Shown here piece by piece: positions 13,504-27,831 of a DNA stretch of 64,000 nucleotides. Position 1 is the first letter of the stretch; every line of letters begins with the position of its first letter. The notes under the pieces were generated by a model. That model was not told the DNA's origin, ran no database searches, and worked only from the letters and a program-made list of their open reading frames with translations. The position numbers and the translations under genes were made by a program. Source of the DNA: Glandiceps talaboti (lineage: Eukaryota; Hemichordata; Enteropneusta; Spengelidae); assembly GCF_964340395.1 (NCBI RefSeq), contig NC_135558.1, forward strand, positions 1,028,501 through 1,092,500. The letters are read 5' to 3'.

Positions 13504-14892
13504 TCTGTTTGCTCATTGCGTTGCATTGTGTTTTTCTGGTGTCAAACGTGTCATGTATTGGTGTGTTGTATCACGTACATGTATAACGACATGACTTCAC
13601 AACCATGACACCGGTGTGGTGTATTCATTTTTGTTGTGTAGTGTGCTTAGTGTTATATATTACAACGAGCTGTGAATGTTCTTGTCGCAATGTTTAGTAT
13701 ATTTTACTATGACAGTCTTTCGTATATTGTTAGGACAAATCACGTTTCATTTGCTTCCTTCAATTTTACCGCAGGTCTTTTTAATATAAATTTCGGTCTC
13801 TTGTAAATGTTATTCTGTTGTATACTCATTACACTGTAATGCAAAGTCTACAGTTACTGCAGGGTAGTACGAACTGATCTGAGTCTGTCGAACATGATTC
13901 AGTTGAGATAAAGATGTACATCAAGGGTATTACAATCCAGTGACCAGTGGCAACGCAACGGCGTTTTCAAAACTACACATCAACGCATCAAATCAACAAC
14001 GAGGGATAACACAGACAACCAAGGTAGCATGGATGTCCAAACTGAAGGCGCTTGGCATACTCAGCGCGGATTACGAGAATCACTCACACGAAAGAGTTTA
14101 ATTGGGGTATCTGACAGTCACAGCTCTATAGGAGTGTAGATATCACATTTACGAGAATAAAATTATGACAACATGGGAATCAAATCATGGTATACTAGTA
14201 GTACTCCACAAACAACATGTCAATTTATAAACTTAAACATCTTATCCAACCAAAAGTCTAAAATGACAACTTTCATGCTACACCAACAGACAAAGCACTA
14301 TATTTAAGTTGATCCAAAGCAGCAGACTACATATTAGAAAGCAAAACAGACAATACGGTGGTATACAGTAAATGTTTTCCAACAACATAACTACAGAGTC
14401 TGTGTTGGCACATGCGCACTACAGGGCTAAACTCGTGTCAATGTGTTTATAAAATCCAAGTGTTTGTGTTCGATCACTCTAGAAAATACTACAAATGTTA
14501 ACTTTTACGGCCTTGCCATCTGGAGTTTGTAGTTATTATTTTAACGCCAGAAAATACTGTAATTCTAAAACTTTTTTTTTTAAATCTTGCCGTCTACAGT
14601 TTTGTGTATTTTTAACTTTTAAATGTGCAGTCTAGAGTCACAATGATGCCCAAGAAGGCCGTCTATTACGCATATCCTGACATTTGTTGGAGATTGATTG
14701 TAATTTTTAAGAATAGATATATCAAAAGTTACTTTTATTATTGAGATATGAGAGAAAGTCGAACGAAGCCCTACATACCTGTAACAGCCTGGGGAATTAA
14801 TACATATATGTGATATACTAGTAATGCCAATTTTCCATCTTTAATTGTAGATACAATTTGCTGCTGCTATTTTGATTAAATATTTTACATAA
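13504..14892. other. No recognised feature
   Basis: Unique AT-rich sequence between two repeat tracts. No coding frame of note. Confidence 0.5.
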
Positions 14893-17800
14893 TAACAGGC
14901 TAGATTTCAGCTTACAATACATAACAACTGGCTAGATGTCAGCTTACAATGCATAATAACTGACTAGATTTCAGCTTACAATGCATAATAACTGGCTAGA
15001 TTTCAGCTTACAATACATAATAACTGGCTAGATTTCAGCTTACAATACATAATAACTGGCTAGATTTCAGCTTACAATACATATTAACTGGCTAGATTTC
15101 AGCATAATAACTGACTAGATTTCAGCTTACAATGCATAATAACAGGCTAGATTTCAGCTTACAATACATAATAACTGGCTAGATTTCAGCTTACAATACA
15201 TATTAACTGGCTAGATTTCAGCATAATAACTGACTAGATTTCAGCTTACAATGCATAATAACTGACTAGATTTCAGCTTACAATACATAATAACTGGCTA
15301 GATTTCAGCTTACAATACATAATAACTGGCTAGATTTCAGCTTACAATACATATTAACTGACTAGATGTCAGCTTACAATGCATAATAACTGACTAGATT
15401 TCAGCTTACAATGCATAATAACTGGCTAGATTTCAGCATAATAACCGACTAGATTTCAGCTTACAATGCATATTAACTGACTAGATTTCAGCTTACAATA
15501 CATAATAACTGGCTAGATTTCAGCTTATAATGCATAATAACTGACTAGATTTCAGCTTACAATGCATAATAACTGACTAGATGTCAGCTTACAATGCATA
15601 ATAACTGGCTAGATTTCAGCTTACAATACATATTAACTGGCTAGATTTCAGCTTACAATGCATAATAACTGGCTAGATTTCAGCTTACAATACATAATAA
15701 CTGACTAGATGTCAGCTTACAATGCATAATAACTGGCTAGATTTCAGCTTACAATGCATAATAACTGGCTAGATTTCAGCTTACAATACATATTAACTGG
15801 CTAGATTTCAGCTTACAATACATAATAACTGGCTAGATGTCAGCTTACAATACATAATAACTGGCTAGATTTCAGCTTACAATACATAACAACTGGCTAG
15901 ATTTCAGCTTACAATACATATTAACTGGCTAGATTTCAGCTTACAATGCATACTAACTTACTAGATTTCAGCTTACAATACATAATAACTGACTAGATGT
16001 CAGCTTACAATACATAATAACTGGCTAGATTTCAGCTTATAATACATAATAACTGACTAGATTTCAGCTTACAATACATATTAACTGACTAGATTTCAGC
16101 TTACAATACATATTAACTGGCTAGATGTCAGCTTACAATGCATAATAACTGGCTAGATTTCAGCTTACAATGCATAATAACTGGCTAGATTTCAGCTTAC
16201 AATACATATTAACTGGCTAGATTTCAGCTTACAATACATAATAACTGGCTAGATGTCAGCTTACAATACATAATAACTGGCTAGATTTCAGTTTACAATA
16301 CATAATAACTGGCTAGATTTCAGCTTACAATACATATTAACTGGCTAGATTTCAGCTTACAATACATAATAACTGGCTAGATTTCGGCTTACAATACATA
16401 TTAACTGGCTAGATTTCAGCTTACGATACATATTAACTGGCTAGATTTCGGCTTACAATACATATTAACTGGCTAGATTTCAGCTTACAATACATATTAA
16501 CTGGCTAGGTTTCAGCTTACAATACATATTAACTGGCTAGATTTCGGCTTACAATACATAATAACTGACTAGATTTCAGCTTACAATACATATTAACTGG
16601 CTAGATTTCAGCTTATAATACATAATAACTGGCTAGATTTCAGCTTACAATACATAATAACTGACTAGATGTCAGCTTACAATGCATAATAACTGAATAG
16701 ATTTCAGCTTACAATGCATAATAACTGAATACATTTCAGCTTACAATGCATAATAACTGAATACATTTCAGCTTACAATACATATTAACTGGCTAGATTT
16801 CAGCTTACAATACATATTAACTGGCTAGATTTCGGCTTACAATACATATTAACTGGCTAGATTTCAGCTTACAATACATATTAACTGGCTAGATTTCAGC
16901 TTACAATACATATTAACTGGCTAGATTTCGGCTTACAATACATAATAACTGACTAGATTTCAGCTTACAATACATATTAACTGGCTAGATGTCAGCTTAC
17001 AATGCATAATAACTGAATAGATTTCAGCTTACAATGCATAATAACTGAATACATTTCAGCTTACAATACATATTAACTGGCTAGATTTCAGCTTACAATA
17101 CATATTAACTGGCTAGATTTCAGCTTACAATGCATATTAACTGGCTAGATTTCAGCTTACAATGCATACTAACTTACTAGATTTCAGCTTACAATACATA
17201 ATAACTTACTAGATTTCAGCTTACAATGCATAATAACTGGCTAGATTTCAGCTTACAATACATAATAACTGGCTAGATTTCAGCTTACAATGCATAATAA
17301 CTGGCTAGATTTCAGCTTACAATGCATATTAACTGGCTAGATTTCAGCTTACAATACATAATAACTGGCTAGATTTCAGCATAATAACTGGCTAGATTTC
17401 AGCTTATAATGCATAATAACTGACTAGATGTCAGCTTACAATACATATTAACTGGCTAGATTTCAGCTTACAATGCATAATAACTGGCTAGATTTCAGCT
17501 TACAATGCATAATAACTGACTAGATTTCGGCTTACAATTCATAATAACTGACTAGATTTCGGCTTACAATACATAATAACTGGCTAGATTTCAGCTTACA
17601 ATGCATAATAACTGGATAGATCTCAGTTTACAATACATATTAACTGGCTAGATTTCAGCTTACAATACATAATACACATTTCAGCTTACAATACATAATA
17701 ACTGACTAGATTTCAGCTTACAATACATAATAACTGACTAGATGTCAGCTTACAAGGCATACTAACTTACTAGATTTCAGCTTACAATGCATAATAACTG

Positions 17801-18992
17801 GCTAGATTTCAGCATAATAACTGGCTAGATTTCAGCTTACAATGCATAATAACTGACTAGATTTCGGCTTACAATTCATAATAACTGACTAGATTTCGGC
17901 TTACAATACATAATAACTGGCTAGATTTCAGCATAATTACCGACTAGATTTCAGCTTACAATGCATACTAACTTACTAGATTTCAGCTTACAATACATAA
18001 TAACTGGCTAGATTTCAGCTTACAATACATAATAACTGGCTAGATTTCAGCTTACAATACATAATAACTGGCTAGATTTCAGCTTACAATACATAATAAC
18101 TGGCTAGATTTCAGCATAATAACCGACTAGATTTCAGCTTACAATGCATAATAACTGGCTAGATTTCAGCATACAATGCATAATAACTGGCTAGATTTCA
18201 GCATAATAACCGACTAGATTTCAGCTTACAATACATAATAACTGGCTAGATTTCAGCATAATAACCGACTAGATTTCAGCTTACAATGCATAATAACTGG
18301 CTAGATTTCAGCATAATAACCGACTAGATTTCAGCTTACAATGCATAATAACTGGCTAGATGTCAGCTTACAATACATAATAACTGGCTAGATTTCAGCA
18401 TAATAACCGACTAGATTTCAGCTTACAATGCATAATAACTGACTAGATTTCAGCTTACAATGCATAATAACTGGCTAGATTTCAGCTTACAATGCATAAT
18501 AACTGGCTAGATTTCAGCTTACAATGCATAATAACTGGCTAGATTTCAGCATAATAACCGACTAGATTTCAGCTTACAATGCATAATAACTGACTAGATT
18601 TCAGCTTACAATACATAATAACTGACTAGATGTCAGCTTACAATGCATAATAACTGTCTAGATTTCAGCTTATAATGCATAATAACTGACTAGATTTCAG
18701 CTTATAATGCATAATAACTGACTAGATTTCAGCTTACAATGCATAATAACTGGCTAGATTTCAGCTTACAATACATATTAACTGGCTAGATTTCAGCTTA
18801 CAATGCATATTAACTGGCTAGATTTCAGCTTACAATACATAATAACTGGCTAGATTTCAGCTTATAATGCATAATAACTGACTAGATTTCAGCTTACAAT
18901 ACATAATAACTGACTAGATTTCAGCTTACAATGCATAATAACTGGCTAGATTTCAGCTTACAATACATAATAACTGACTAGATTTCGGCTTA
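14893..18992. repeat. 4.1-kb minisatellite, 32-bp unit with a 23-bp deletion variant
   Basis: Roughly 125-130 head-to-tail copies of a 32-bp unit built on GCTTACAATACATAATAACT followed by GGCTAGATTTCA. Variable sites are limited: GGC/GAC, TTT/TGT, CAG/CGG, ATAC/ATGC and ATAAT/ATATT. A second unit type is 23 bp, lacking nine bases (CAGCATAATAACC form), and is concentrated at 17800-18560, where it alternates with 32-bp units. Blocks with the same variant order recur. There is no spacer between copies and no open frame through it. Confidence 0.96.
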
Positions 18993-19029
18993 AGGAATAA
19001 AATTATATTGAATATTGAAGGAATAAATA

Positions 19030-19031
19030 CA

Positions 19032-19094
<63 letters not shown>

Positions 19095-19096
19095 AT
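19030..19096. repeat. (AAAT)n microsatellite
   Basis: About 16 uninterrupted AAAT units, just downstream of the 32-bp array. Confidence 0.95.
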
Positions 19097-19374
19097 AGAT
19101 AAAAGGAATTTTAATCTTACTTTTAATGATTTGTTTTACTATTAAAGTTAGCTTCTTTTCTTTCAATGTGATATTTGTGAACTTAATTCAACCCAATTTT
19201 ATTTTATTTTATTAGATTAAACATATACTGTGAAATGAATTCTATTAAATCGGAAGTTGTTATTCAATTTCCGATAGTGGTGAAAAGTAAATGGTGCTTA
19301 GCTACTGATTAAGGAGAACAACTTTGATACAGAAAGACTGCACTGATATCGAACATAGGCACATACTGTCTTGT

Positions 19375-19805
19375 TACATACATGAAGATGAACACATACT
19401 TTCATGTTGAATACATAAACTTGGACACATTTTAATGTTGAGTTCATGAAATGGACATGTATTTACATGTAAAGTACATGAACATGGACACACACTTTCA
19501 TGTTGAATACATAAACTTGGACACATTTTAATGTTGAGTTCATGAAATGGACACATACTTTCATGTTGAATACATAGAAATTGACATATTCTTTCGTGTC
19601 ATACGCAGGAAAGTGGGCACATACATTCATGTTGAATACATAAACTTGGACACATTTTAATGTTGAGTACATGAAATGGACACATACTTTCATGTTGAAT
19701 ACATAAACTTGAACATATACAGTAAAGTTCAATACATGAACAGGGACAAATACTTTCATGGTGACATGAATATGGACACATAATTTGAAGTTGAGTATAT
19801 GCATG
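19375..19805. repeat. Degenerate minisatellite, about 31-33-bp subunits in about 63-bp pairs
   Basis: Repeated phrases TTCATGTTGAATACATAAAC and TTAATGTTGAGTACATGAAA alternate, each followed by TTGGACACAT or TGGACACATA. The first type recurs at about 19400, 19497, 19628 and 19690. Weak minus-strand frames with repeated VCVHFM-like peptides are by-products of the repeat. Confidence 0.85.
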
Positions 19806-20122
19806 TTGATTCAGAAGGTTACTTTTGAATATTGATGACTGAAGTTGTATCATTTGTAAAATGAAGAATACTTTTTTATTTATCACTAATCTTGTTCTGG
19901 TATAAATTTATGCAAAATTCCAGAAACAGTTTAAAACTAATAAAAAATGCAAGGTATTGATAAAACTAGGAATGAGAACTTGTCAGAACACTATGTGTAC
20001 ATCTCAGAAAATTATGTGTACATCTTAGAGAACCATATGTACATCTTAGTTGGTACTACATCTAGCCTACACCTTTTTGCGCTCAGAGTTCTTAAGGGTG
20101 AGAATGTATCGAGTCGTACCTC

Positions 20123-20369
20123 ATTAAAATGGTCATATAGATGAGGATTGGGTATTATTTTAAAAGCCAAAATATTGTGTAAAAAGTGTGCTATTGTACG
20201 TACAATAACAAACATTTTATACATTTATTAATAATTTGCAATATATTGAGTTACAAACACAGACTTGGTCTATCTTGTTTCACATTCATTTGTCAAGTAG
20301 GATAGAATTGTTTTATAAATTAAAAATCCAAAATAAATACCCAATCCTCATCCATATGGCCACTTTAAT
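20123..20369. mobile_element. MITE-like element with 34-bp terminal inverted repeats (family A)
   Basis: The left end reads ATTAAAATGGTCATATAGAT and the reverse complement of the right end reads ATTAAAGTGGCCATATGGAT. Both continue GAGGATTGGGTATT, so about 31 of 34 positions match. The element is 247 bp with no coding frame, as expected of a non-autonomous DNA element. No clear target duplication could be read at its edges. Related sequence with the same end recurs at 42380-42538 and, inverted, at 45522-45690. Confidence 0.75.
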
Positions 20370-21300
20370 ACTTAGCACGGTGACGTCATATTCATTTCAT
20401 CATTGTCAATATACAGAGGGTGCCTTCTATTCTATGTAATTACACAGTTTAAGCACAAAATCTGTAGTATTTTGACGTATTCCTTCAGGAACGTTCCAAG
20501 TGACTCAATATACATGACATTTATGCTTCAGTTTTAACATTGTTACAATTCTTACCAATGCATAACCCCAAATTTGATCACTCTTGTATACATGTCACAT
20601 GATATCCTTGGTACAAATTATGTATTATTTACTTAGACGGAGTATCTGATGATTATATTTATTAAACCTCTATCGTTTAACTTTTATTTCTGAGCTTCAT
20701 ATTTCAGGAGGGTTGGAGATTTTGATATGCTTGACTTTATCTAAATGAATGTGATATTTTATTTTATTTTAATGTATTTTAGGGGTGCAACTCATGTTAA
20801 GTTAACCACCAAAAAATGGCCAAGTTTTACTCTTTCTATTTATCGCGTGGCGTGGTTGGGACTAGATAGCAGGAGAGGAGATTTATTCCTAGGAGTGAGT
20901 TTCGATGTTACTAAATTCATGTTATTTAAAGATACATTTATTTTACATAGTTTAGTAGGTTTTGTATACATTTAATCAAGAAATGCCTCTAATACAAGAA
21001 TTATTCTATCGGTTGACTATAAACAAATCACCGTGTGGCTCGACAAACCACTTACTAACATTGCTACATTTTATCGTCAGGTTTAAGAAATCTACATTTT
21101 ATCGTCTGGCATAACAAAAATCGTACCAACATTGCTACATTTTCTTGGAATGAATTACCACATACGTAGAAGATGTCCCCTAATAATATACATTGTAACA
21201 ATGTATCATTTTTCAGGCCTGATAATGGAGTAAAATTGTACACATCAATCGTACAATTTTTTTGTCATGTCAAACGATAACATGTGTAAGATATTTGTCA
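20370..21300. other. No recognised feature
   Basis: AT-rich unique sequence with a 76-codon plus-strand frame (20745-20975) that shows no recognisable motif. Confidence 0.5.
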
Positions 21301-21304
21301 GGCC

Positions 21305-21391
21305 AATAAAATGACAATAAAATGTAGCAATGACAATAAAATGTAGCAATGACAATAAAATGTAGGAATAACAATAAAATGTAGCAATGAC
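21305..21391. repeat. Short tandem repeat, about 19-bp unit, four copies
   Basis: The unit AATGACAATAAAATGTAGC is repeated four times with one or two changes. The upstream sequence also contains the related phrase CTACATTTTATCGTC (from about 21064). Confidence 0.85.
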
Positions 21392-23269
21392 ATGATTTTG
21401 GTCAAGCCCAATAACTATTTTTCGCTACTTTACTAGTAATTAATATGGCAAACCTTAGTATTCGGCAAACGTTAGATAATAAGAGTAAACTTTGTTCTAA
21501 CTTTACCAAAGACGTGAAACTCAATGTTTCCAGTATGCATGGATGTACTCACATGAATGGTTTCATAGAAAGATGTACTACAGTCACTAGTATCCATGGC
21601 AACGGTCCAAAATAATTATCAACGGAAAACTAAGTGAATCAATGAGTGTGACGCTAGTGCTTTTAAACGAATGTTTGTTTTGCAGCCTTTAACCTGTACA
21701 TATTATCAGCAGACGACAACCATTACAATCACTGACAAGTAAATAATAGGACTCGTCGACTGCATCGTTCAAGTTTAAACTTAACAGTGCTTTCTATATA
21801 CATATGTGCAATTGTAAATATGGTGTAAGATTGTAAAAGCTAAAAAAATATAAGAGAAATCTATTTCAATTCTCTTTTAATTGTCGGTTTTCTTTTGTAT
21901 TTCGGTTTTAACAGTTTTGAGATTCAGTAGAAAACATCTTTAGAAAATATCTTGGCGGGCCCTTGAAAATTATAGCGCAAACTTTTACGCTCAAAGGTTT
22001 TCTGCTTGTAAATTTGGCTTTCATCGTTTGTAGTATGGCTACAGAATAACTAGCGAACACTGTAGAAAGAGAACTGCTTGCAACATCATTAAAATCTGAC
22101 TTCCACCGACTCTTCACAGGCAAAGTGGGGTCTCAACCATTAACTTGTATCCACAATAAAAGAGTAGTTATTCACGTCTTTAATTTTATGCGCGGTTTCC
22201 CCTGATGCGGTTTTTACTTCTTTTAGAAATGGTTAAAAACGCATGCTAATTTTGTGAACTCCTACTGACTTCCATTCTCATCGATAGCACAAATTTAGTG
22301 TCTACACACAATGTAACGCTGAGCGATTAATCGTCGCACTGACAAAGCTCAGTCGGAGCGCAGAGAAGAAAATCCCCGCAGTTTGAGTAAAAGACATGAC
22401 CAGTGATTGTATTATAGTTATAATTGTTATTAGTGGAATCATAGAAGGCAGTGAGCATACTGGGAAACTCATACGCTACCAATTACCAGCTATAACAAAA
22501 GTAGACCATATACGGTTATCTAAAGAAACCCTCCGAGAAAAAGACTAGAAAATTCGGTAACTTCCTCTCTATTAAGTGATCAACTAGTAACTCAAAGAAA
22601 TCGAGTTTTCCGTCGTCATTTTAAAATTTATTCCGGTCCGGCAAATAGACAAGATGATGATGACTGCTTTAGTCATTCAAAACGCAATCCAGTAAGGAGC
22701 GTAGAAATTGCCATCACGCTGCTACACCAATAAGTGACTCCATGTACCCTTAAAGATGTCTTCTACAGTGCATGCTGTTATACGCTAAATTTGTCGCTAA
22801 TCAGGGACTCAGTGATTTAGATCTTGGCATGAGCGATCTCTCTGTTTGACTGCACAGAATGTCTTCATTCAGTTTGGCCTATGGTAGATGTTACTATGAA
22901 CACATCTTTTCACTATGACGGTGTTTCAGTTTTGTTGTTCTCTTGACTGACTAGTTTCATAGAATCGTCGTGGAATTTGAGCTCCAAGAAGACCACTCAG
23001 CACACTGGTGACACCATTACGATATTTTAACTCCACACAAATTAAGTGTGCAAGTACTTGAAACTCGTAAATGTGTACCTGACTCGAGACTAGCACGTGA
23101 ACATTTCTAACGTATTCATCATCAAATCAAATCAAGTCAACATTTCAAGCGATCAATTAGTTTGTTATTTTGTTAATTATGTTTTGAAATTACTAGGTAA
23201 AGTTACTTTGTTTCAGAATGAAATCAAGAATTGATCACACCGTTGTCATGATTATTGTCCCGACATGAT
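21392..23269. other. No recognised feature
   Basis: Unique AT-rich sequence; the frame at 21908-22123 (minus) has no recognisable motif. Confidence 0.5.
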
Positions 23270-23372
23270 TTTGATAGAAATAGTGATTTCTTTTCAAACA
23301 TAAATTTTGATTTTTTGGATAGAAATTACGATTTCTTTTTGATAGAAATTGTGATTTTTTAAATAGAAATTT
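23270..23372. repeat. Degenerate GATAGAAAT...GATTT repeat
   Basis: Four spaced copies of GATAGAAAT or AATAGAAAT followed by GTGATTT-like sequence and T runs. Short and diverged. Confidence 0.55.
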
Positions 23373-24965
23373 TGCCTTTATAGAAAAATACTTATTTATG
23401 AGTTTATGGTGACGTTATTTTACGCCACAAAACTGATAAAAATTCCATTTCAGACTTATGATCATAATAAACACATTCCAAATTTTAGCACAAAAGTGAT
23501 CATATTTACTATTTTTGGTCTGAATTAAGTCAGCCATATGTTTTATTTACATATTCCTGATTGCAGCGTATTGCAGTACTCTCTATTTAATGACAAAACT
23601 ATGGATTACGTCTTCTGCAATGAGTAATAATCCTTGTAAAACTACCAACAACGCATTTTAAGATTCCCCCATTAAAAAACCTTCCAATTCCCAGAAAACA
23701 CCAAAAATTAAGTTTTTAAAGATAGAATTCGACACTATTTTTAAAAAAATTGATAAGAAAGTCACTGTTGTCAATATCATGGCATTGATTCAAAGCAGAG
23801 GCATTTGCGATGAATACGATTGAAGTCTGATTTCGCATGCAACAGTTACGTTACCCATTTTCCACATCTTATAACGTGTTAGAACTTGAGCAAATCTCTG
23901 TAGATACAACAATCTATACTTCATGCACTGAGAATATTTGCCCAAGGTTGTTAAAGAGGTTTAATTTTTGATGTGTGTCAGTGAACATTTTTATCAATCA
24001 CAAAGGTAAAGCATGTATATTGGTAGTGGGATCGCTTTTCATTTCTAAAAAAATCTGAATGTCAAGATTAGTCTGTCAATAACATTGGTGCAATATCCGA
24101 TCTGTTTTTTTTCCTTTCCAATCATAGCTTCACTGATATTGCTCCAGTTTTGCCACAGCTGTAAATCAGTTTCGGTAGCAAAAAAACCCGCTCTTGTTTG
24201 AAAGACTGGTGAAACCTATTTAGGTTTATGTTCTGCCACTGACGACTTCATTGTAATGCAAACAAGGTTGGGTGAATAGAGATAGTTTCGCACACTCGCT
24301 AACGGATATTAGACAGTAGAGTTCATAATACAGCCCACTTACGCCATATGGGGGCATTTGGTGTCGCATTGTCGATCTCCAACATTGGTCAGTCATGAGC
24401 CGTACATTAAAGTTTCTGGAGTAAGCACATTAAAACTAGCTTTTCTCATCGGTTATTCATTAAATAAATGCAATCTTTATTGTGGACCCATCGGATTAAA
24501 CCATTATGGAAATACAATACGATATTTCGATAGCGCAGCCTGTAATGGTAGGGGCGGGGCGTACTATTGTCACCGTCTTCAACTCGACTTTTTTTGGACG
24601 GGTGTCTGATTTCTCTCACAAACACGGGTCAAGATATAGTGATCCGAATAAGCTGAGTCGATCAACTTCCTCGAGCGTACATACAGAGTTGAACTAGTCG
24701 TACAACTATCGGGTTACCATCCATTGAGTTTCTTTCAATATGTTTGATGTTTGATTGCTAGCACGTGTTCTACTGTCTTCGATGCGCTTTCCTTTTTAAT
24801 TTGAAAAAAGTTATTGTATTAAGCTTACAGAATCAGAATTGGAGGCAGTGTACATAACTACCGTTTGAACAGAGGACATGACAAGAGGCGATATTTTTTT
24901 CTTGACGGCGGTAAGCTTCAGAATGTTGATACTGTTGAGAAGTATATGAAAATGTTCAGAAGTGA
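23373..24965. other. No recognised feature
   Basis: AT-rich sequence, no frame above 83 codons. Confidence 0.5.
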
Positions 24966-25148
24966 TAAAAGCTTATGTCATTTAAGTGTTTGAGATACAC
25001 ACAATCCATGTTTGAGACACACACACCATTTGGGTGTTTGAGACAGAATCCTGGTCATAAGAGTTTAGCATTAATTTTTGTGGATTTTATGCAACAATTT
25101 ACTCTAAAACACTGAGGACACATCAAAAGATGCGTCATTCTGAGGCAA
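24966..25148 (-). mobile_element. Foldback family B, copy 1
   Basis: The reverse complement of this stretch matches 26367-26521 for most of its length: TGACGCATCTTTTGATGTGT, then TTTTAGAGTAAATTGTTGCA, then TAAACTCTTATGACCAGGAT, then phrases rich in CTCAAACACCCAAATG. The outer half also matches the arms of the hairpin at 26139-26323. It carries no coding frame. Confidence 0.7.
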
Positions 25149-25429
25149 CTTTTTCAAAGCATTCCGTCTTGCTTTTTTTAAGTATTATTCCGTATTGTAC
25201 ACTGTTATAACTTCGTGTGGTGTTTGAAACCACACAACCTTATCGTCAGTCCACTCACTTTGTTTTTGAGTAACTTGTGACGAACATCCAGCACCCTGGT
25301 AGTCCTACTTGCAAACTGTATACATGTAATACAGGACGCGATAATGACTATTTTCCTCAACAGAAGGGAGGACAATTGTCAGTATAGTATGGAGTCCCGA
25401 ATTACTCCATCTGCAAGCAGGACTAGCAT

Positions 25430-25535
25430 GGCGTATTTCAGTGGCAAACATCGATCGACCCAGCGCTCTGGTAGTGTATTTCAGTGACGAACATCCAACC
25501 TGATACTGTATTTCAGTGTCGAATATCCAGTCAGA
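25430..25535. repeat. Three degenerate copies of TATTTCAGTGACGAACATCC
   Basis: Copies at about 25434, 25478 and 25509, with a partial fourth (GTGACGAACATCCAG) at about 25278. Low copy number and diverged. Confidence 0.5.
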
Positions 25536-26138
25536 TGCGTGCAATTCTTGTGTCTATTATTTAAAACCCAATGTATACCTTACTTTTATATTGGATGCAA
25601 GCATGATATAAAACCAGGCTGACTTTAGCCTACCTGTAGACGTGAAAGACTCTACGTACTCTACTACGTACACTATTATGTGTTTATGTTTTTAAATTTC
25701 GCTCGTCCTTTCTCGAGGAAGACGAGCCAAAATGCAAAAAATCAAAATGTTAGCGGAATAGTGTAGTAGCGGTAGTCCTTACATCTTCAGGTAGGCTAGG
25801 ACAACTTGTCAACCAGACCGAAAATTAGCAAGACAGGTGTATGTGGAAAACGATATGATGGTCGGGATGAAGCGGTTTGACAAGATTTGATGCAATTAGA
25901 AGAAGAAAGTGGCACAATTCGTGCGACTGTCACAGTACCCTGAGGAATTTTTGTGCAAGTCGCAAAGGAAAATCTTTTATACACGACAATAAAGAACATA
26001 TGAAGTGTTACCAGTCCGGCATGAGCAGTGAGGACGCATAGGACTTCAGACAAGTGGTCTGAGATAGGACGTAGGACGAAACTGCTCTATGGTCAATAAA
26101 AACATTAGTCGCGTACACTGACTGCTCTGTCCATCCAT
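25536..26138. other. No recognised feature
   Basis: An 85-codon minus-strand frame (25796-26053) is present but unsupported. Confidence 0.5.
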
Positions 26139-26323
26139 GTTGACGAAACTTTTGATATCTTCTGGTTTAGAGTAAATTGTTGTATAACATTCTCAAATGC
26201 TAAGCTCTTACAACCTGGATTAAGTGTTTCTCGAACACCTCAATCCAGGTCATAAGAGCTTAGCATTTGGGGTTTTCTGCAACAATTTACTCTAAAACCG
26301 AAGACACCAAAGGTTGCGTCAAC
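26139..26323. mobile_element. Foldback family B, copy 2: near-complete 185-bp hairpin
   Basis: The left arm starts GTTGACGAAACTTTTGATAT and the reverse complement of the right arm starts GTTGACGCAACCTTTGGTGT. Both continue through TTTAGAGTAAATTGTTG and AAATGCTAAGCTCTTA to a central loop near 26224-26238 (GTGTTTCTCGAACAC, itself palindromic). Arms are about 80 bp. The structure suggests a foldback MITE. Confidence 0.8.
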
Positions 26324-26366
26324 GCAAGTCGATAGACTATAAGTGTGTGTGATTTCCAACAGTGTC

Positions 26367-26521
26367 GCCTCAGACTGACGCATCTTTTGATGTGTCCTGT
26401 TTTAGAGTAAATTATTGCATAAAATCCTCAAATGCTAAGCTCTTATGATAAGGATTGTGAATATTTCAAACAAGGATTATGTGTGCCTCAAACACCCAAA
26501 TGCTAAGCTTTTATGGCAAAG
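26367..26521 (+). mobile_element. Foldback family B, copy 3
   Basis: Begins GCCTCAGACTGACGCATCTT, runs through TTTTAGAGTAAATTATTGCA and AAATGCTAAGCTCTTATGAT, then TCAAACACCCAAATGCTAAG. It is an inverted match to 24966-25148 and shares its arm with 26139-26323. It lies 44 bp from copy 2. Confidence 0.72.
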
Positions 26522-26550
26522 AGTGTAATTTCGATGAAAGTACTACCAAA

Positions 26551-26572
26551 ACTATATATATATATATATATA
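26551..26572. repeat. (TA)n tract
   Basis: About ten TA dinucleotides. Confidence 0.9.

Positions 26573-27831
<1,259 letters not shown>

Noticed and set aside
14893-18992. CRISPR-like array
   Set aside because: Units abut directly with no unique spacers and the unit itself varies; it is a eukaryotic minisatellite.
14893-18992. Array of splice-acceptor-like sites (CTGAC then ATTTCAG in each unit)
   Set aside because: The branch-like motif is only about ten bases from the AG, too close for a normal acceptor, and no exon follows.
19374-19886. Repeated Cys/Met-rich protein frames
   Set aside because: They follow the degenerate minisatellite and switch frames with its unit length changes.
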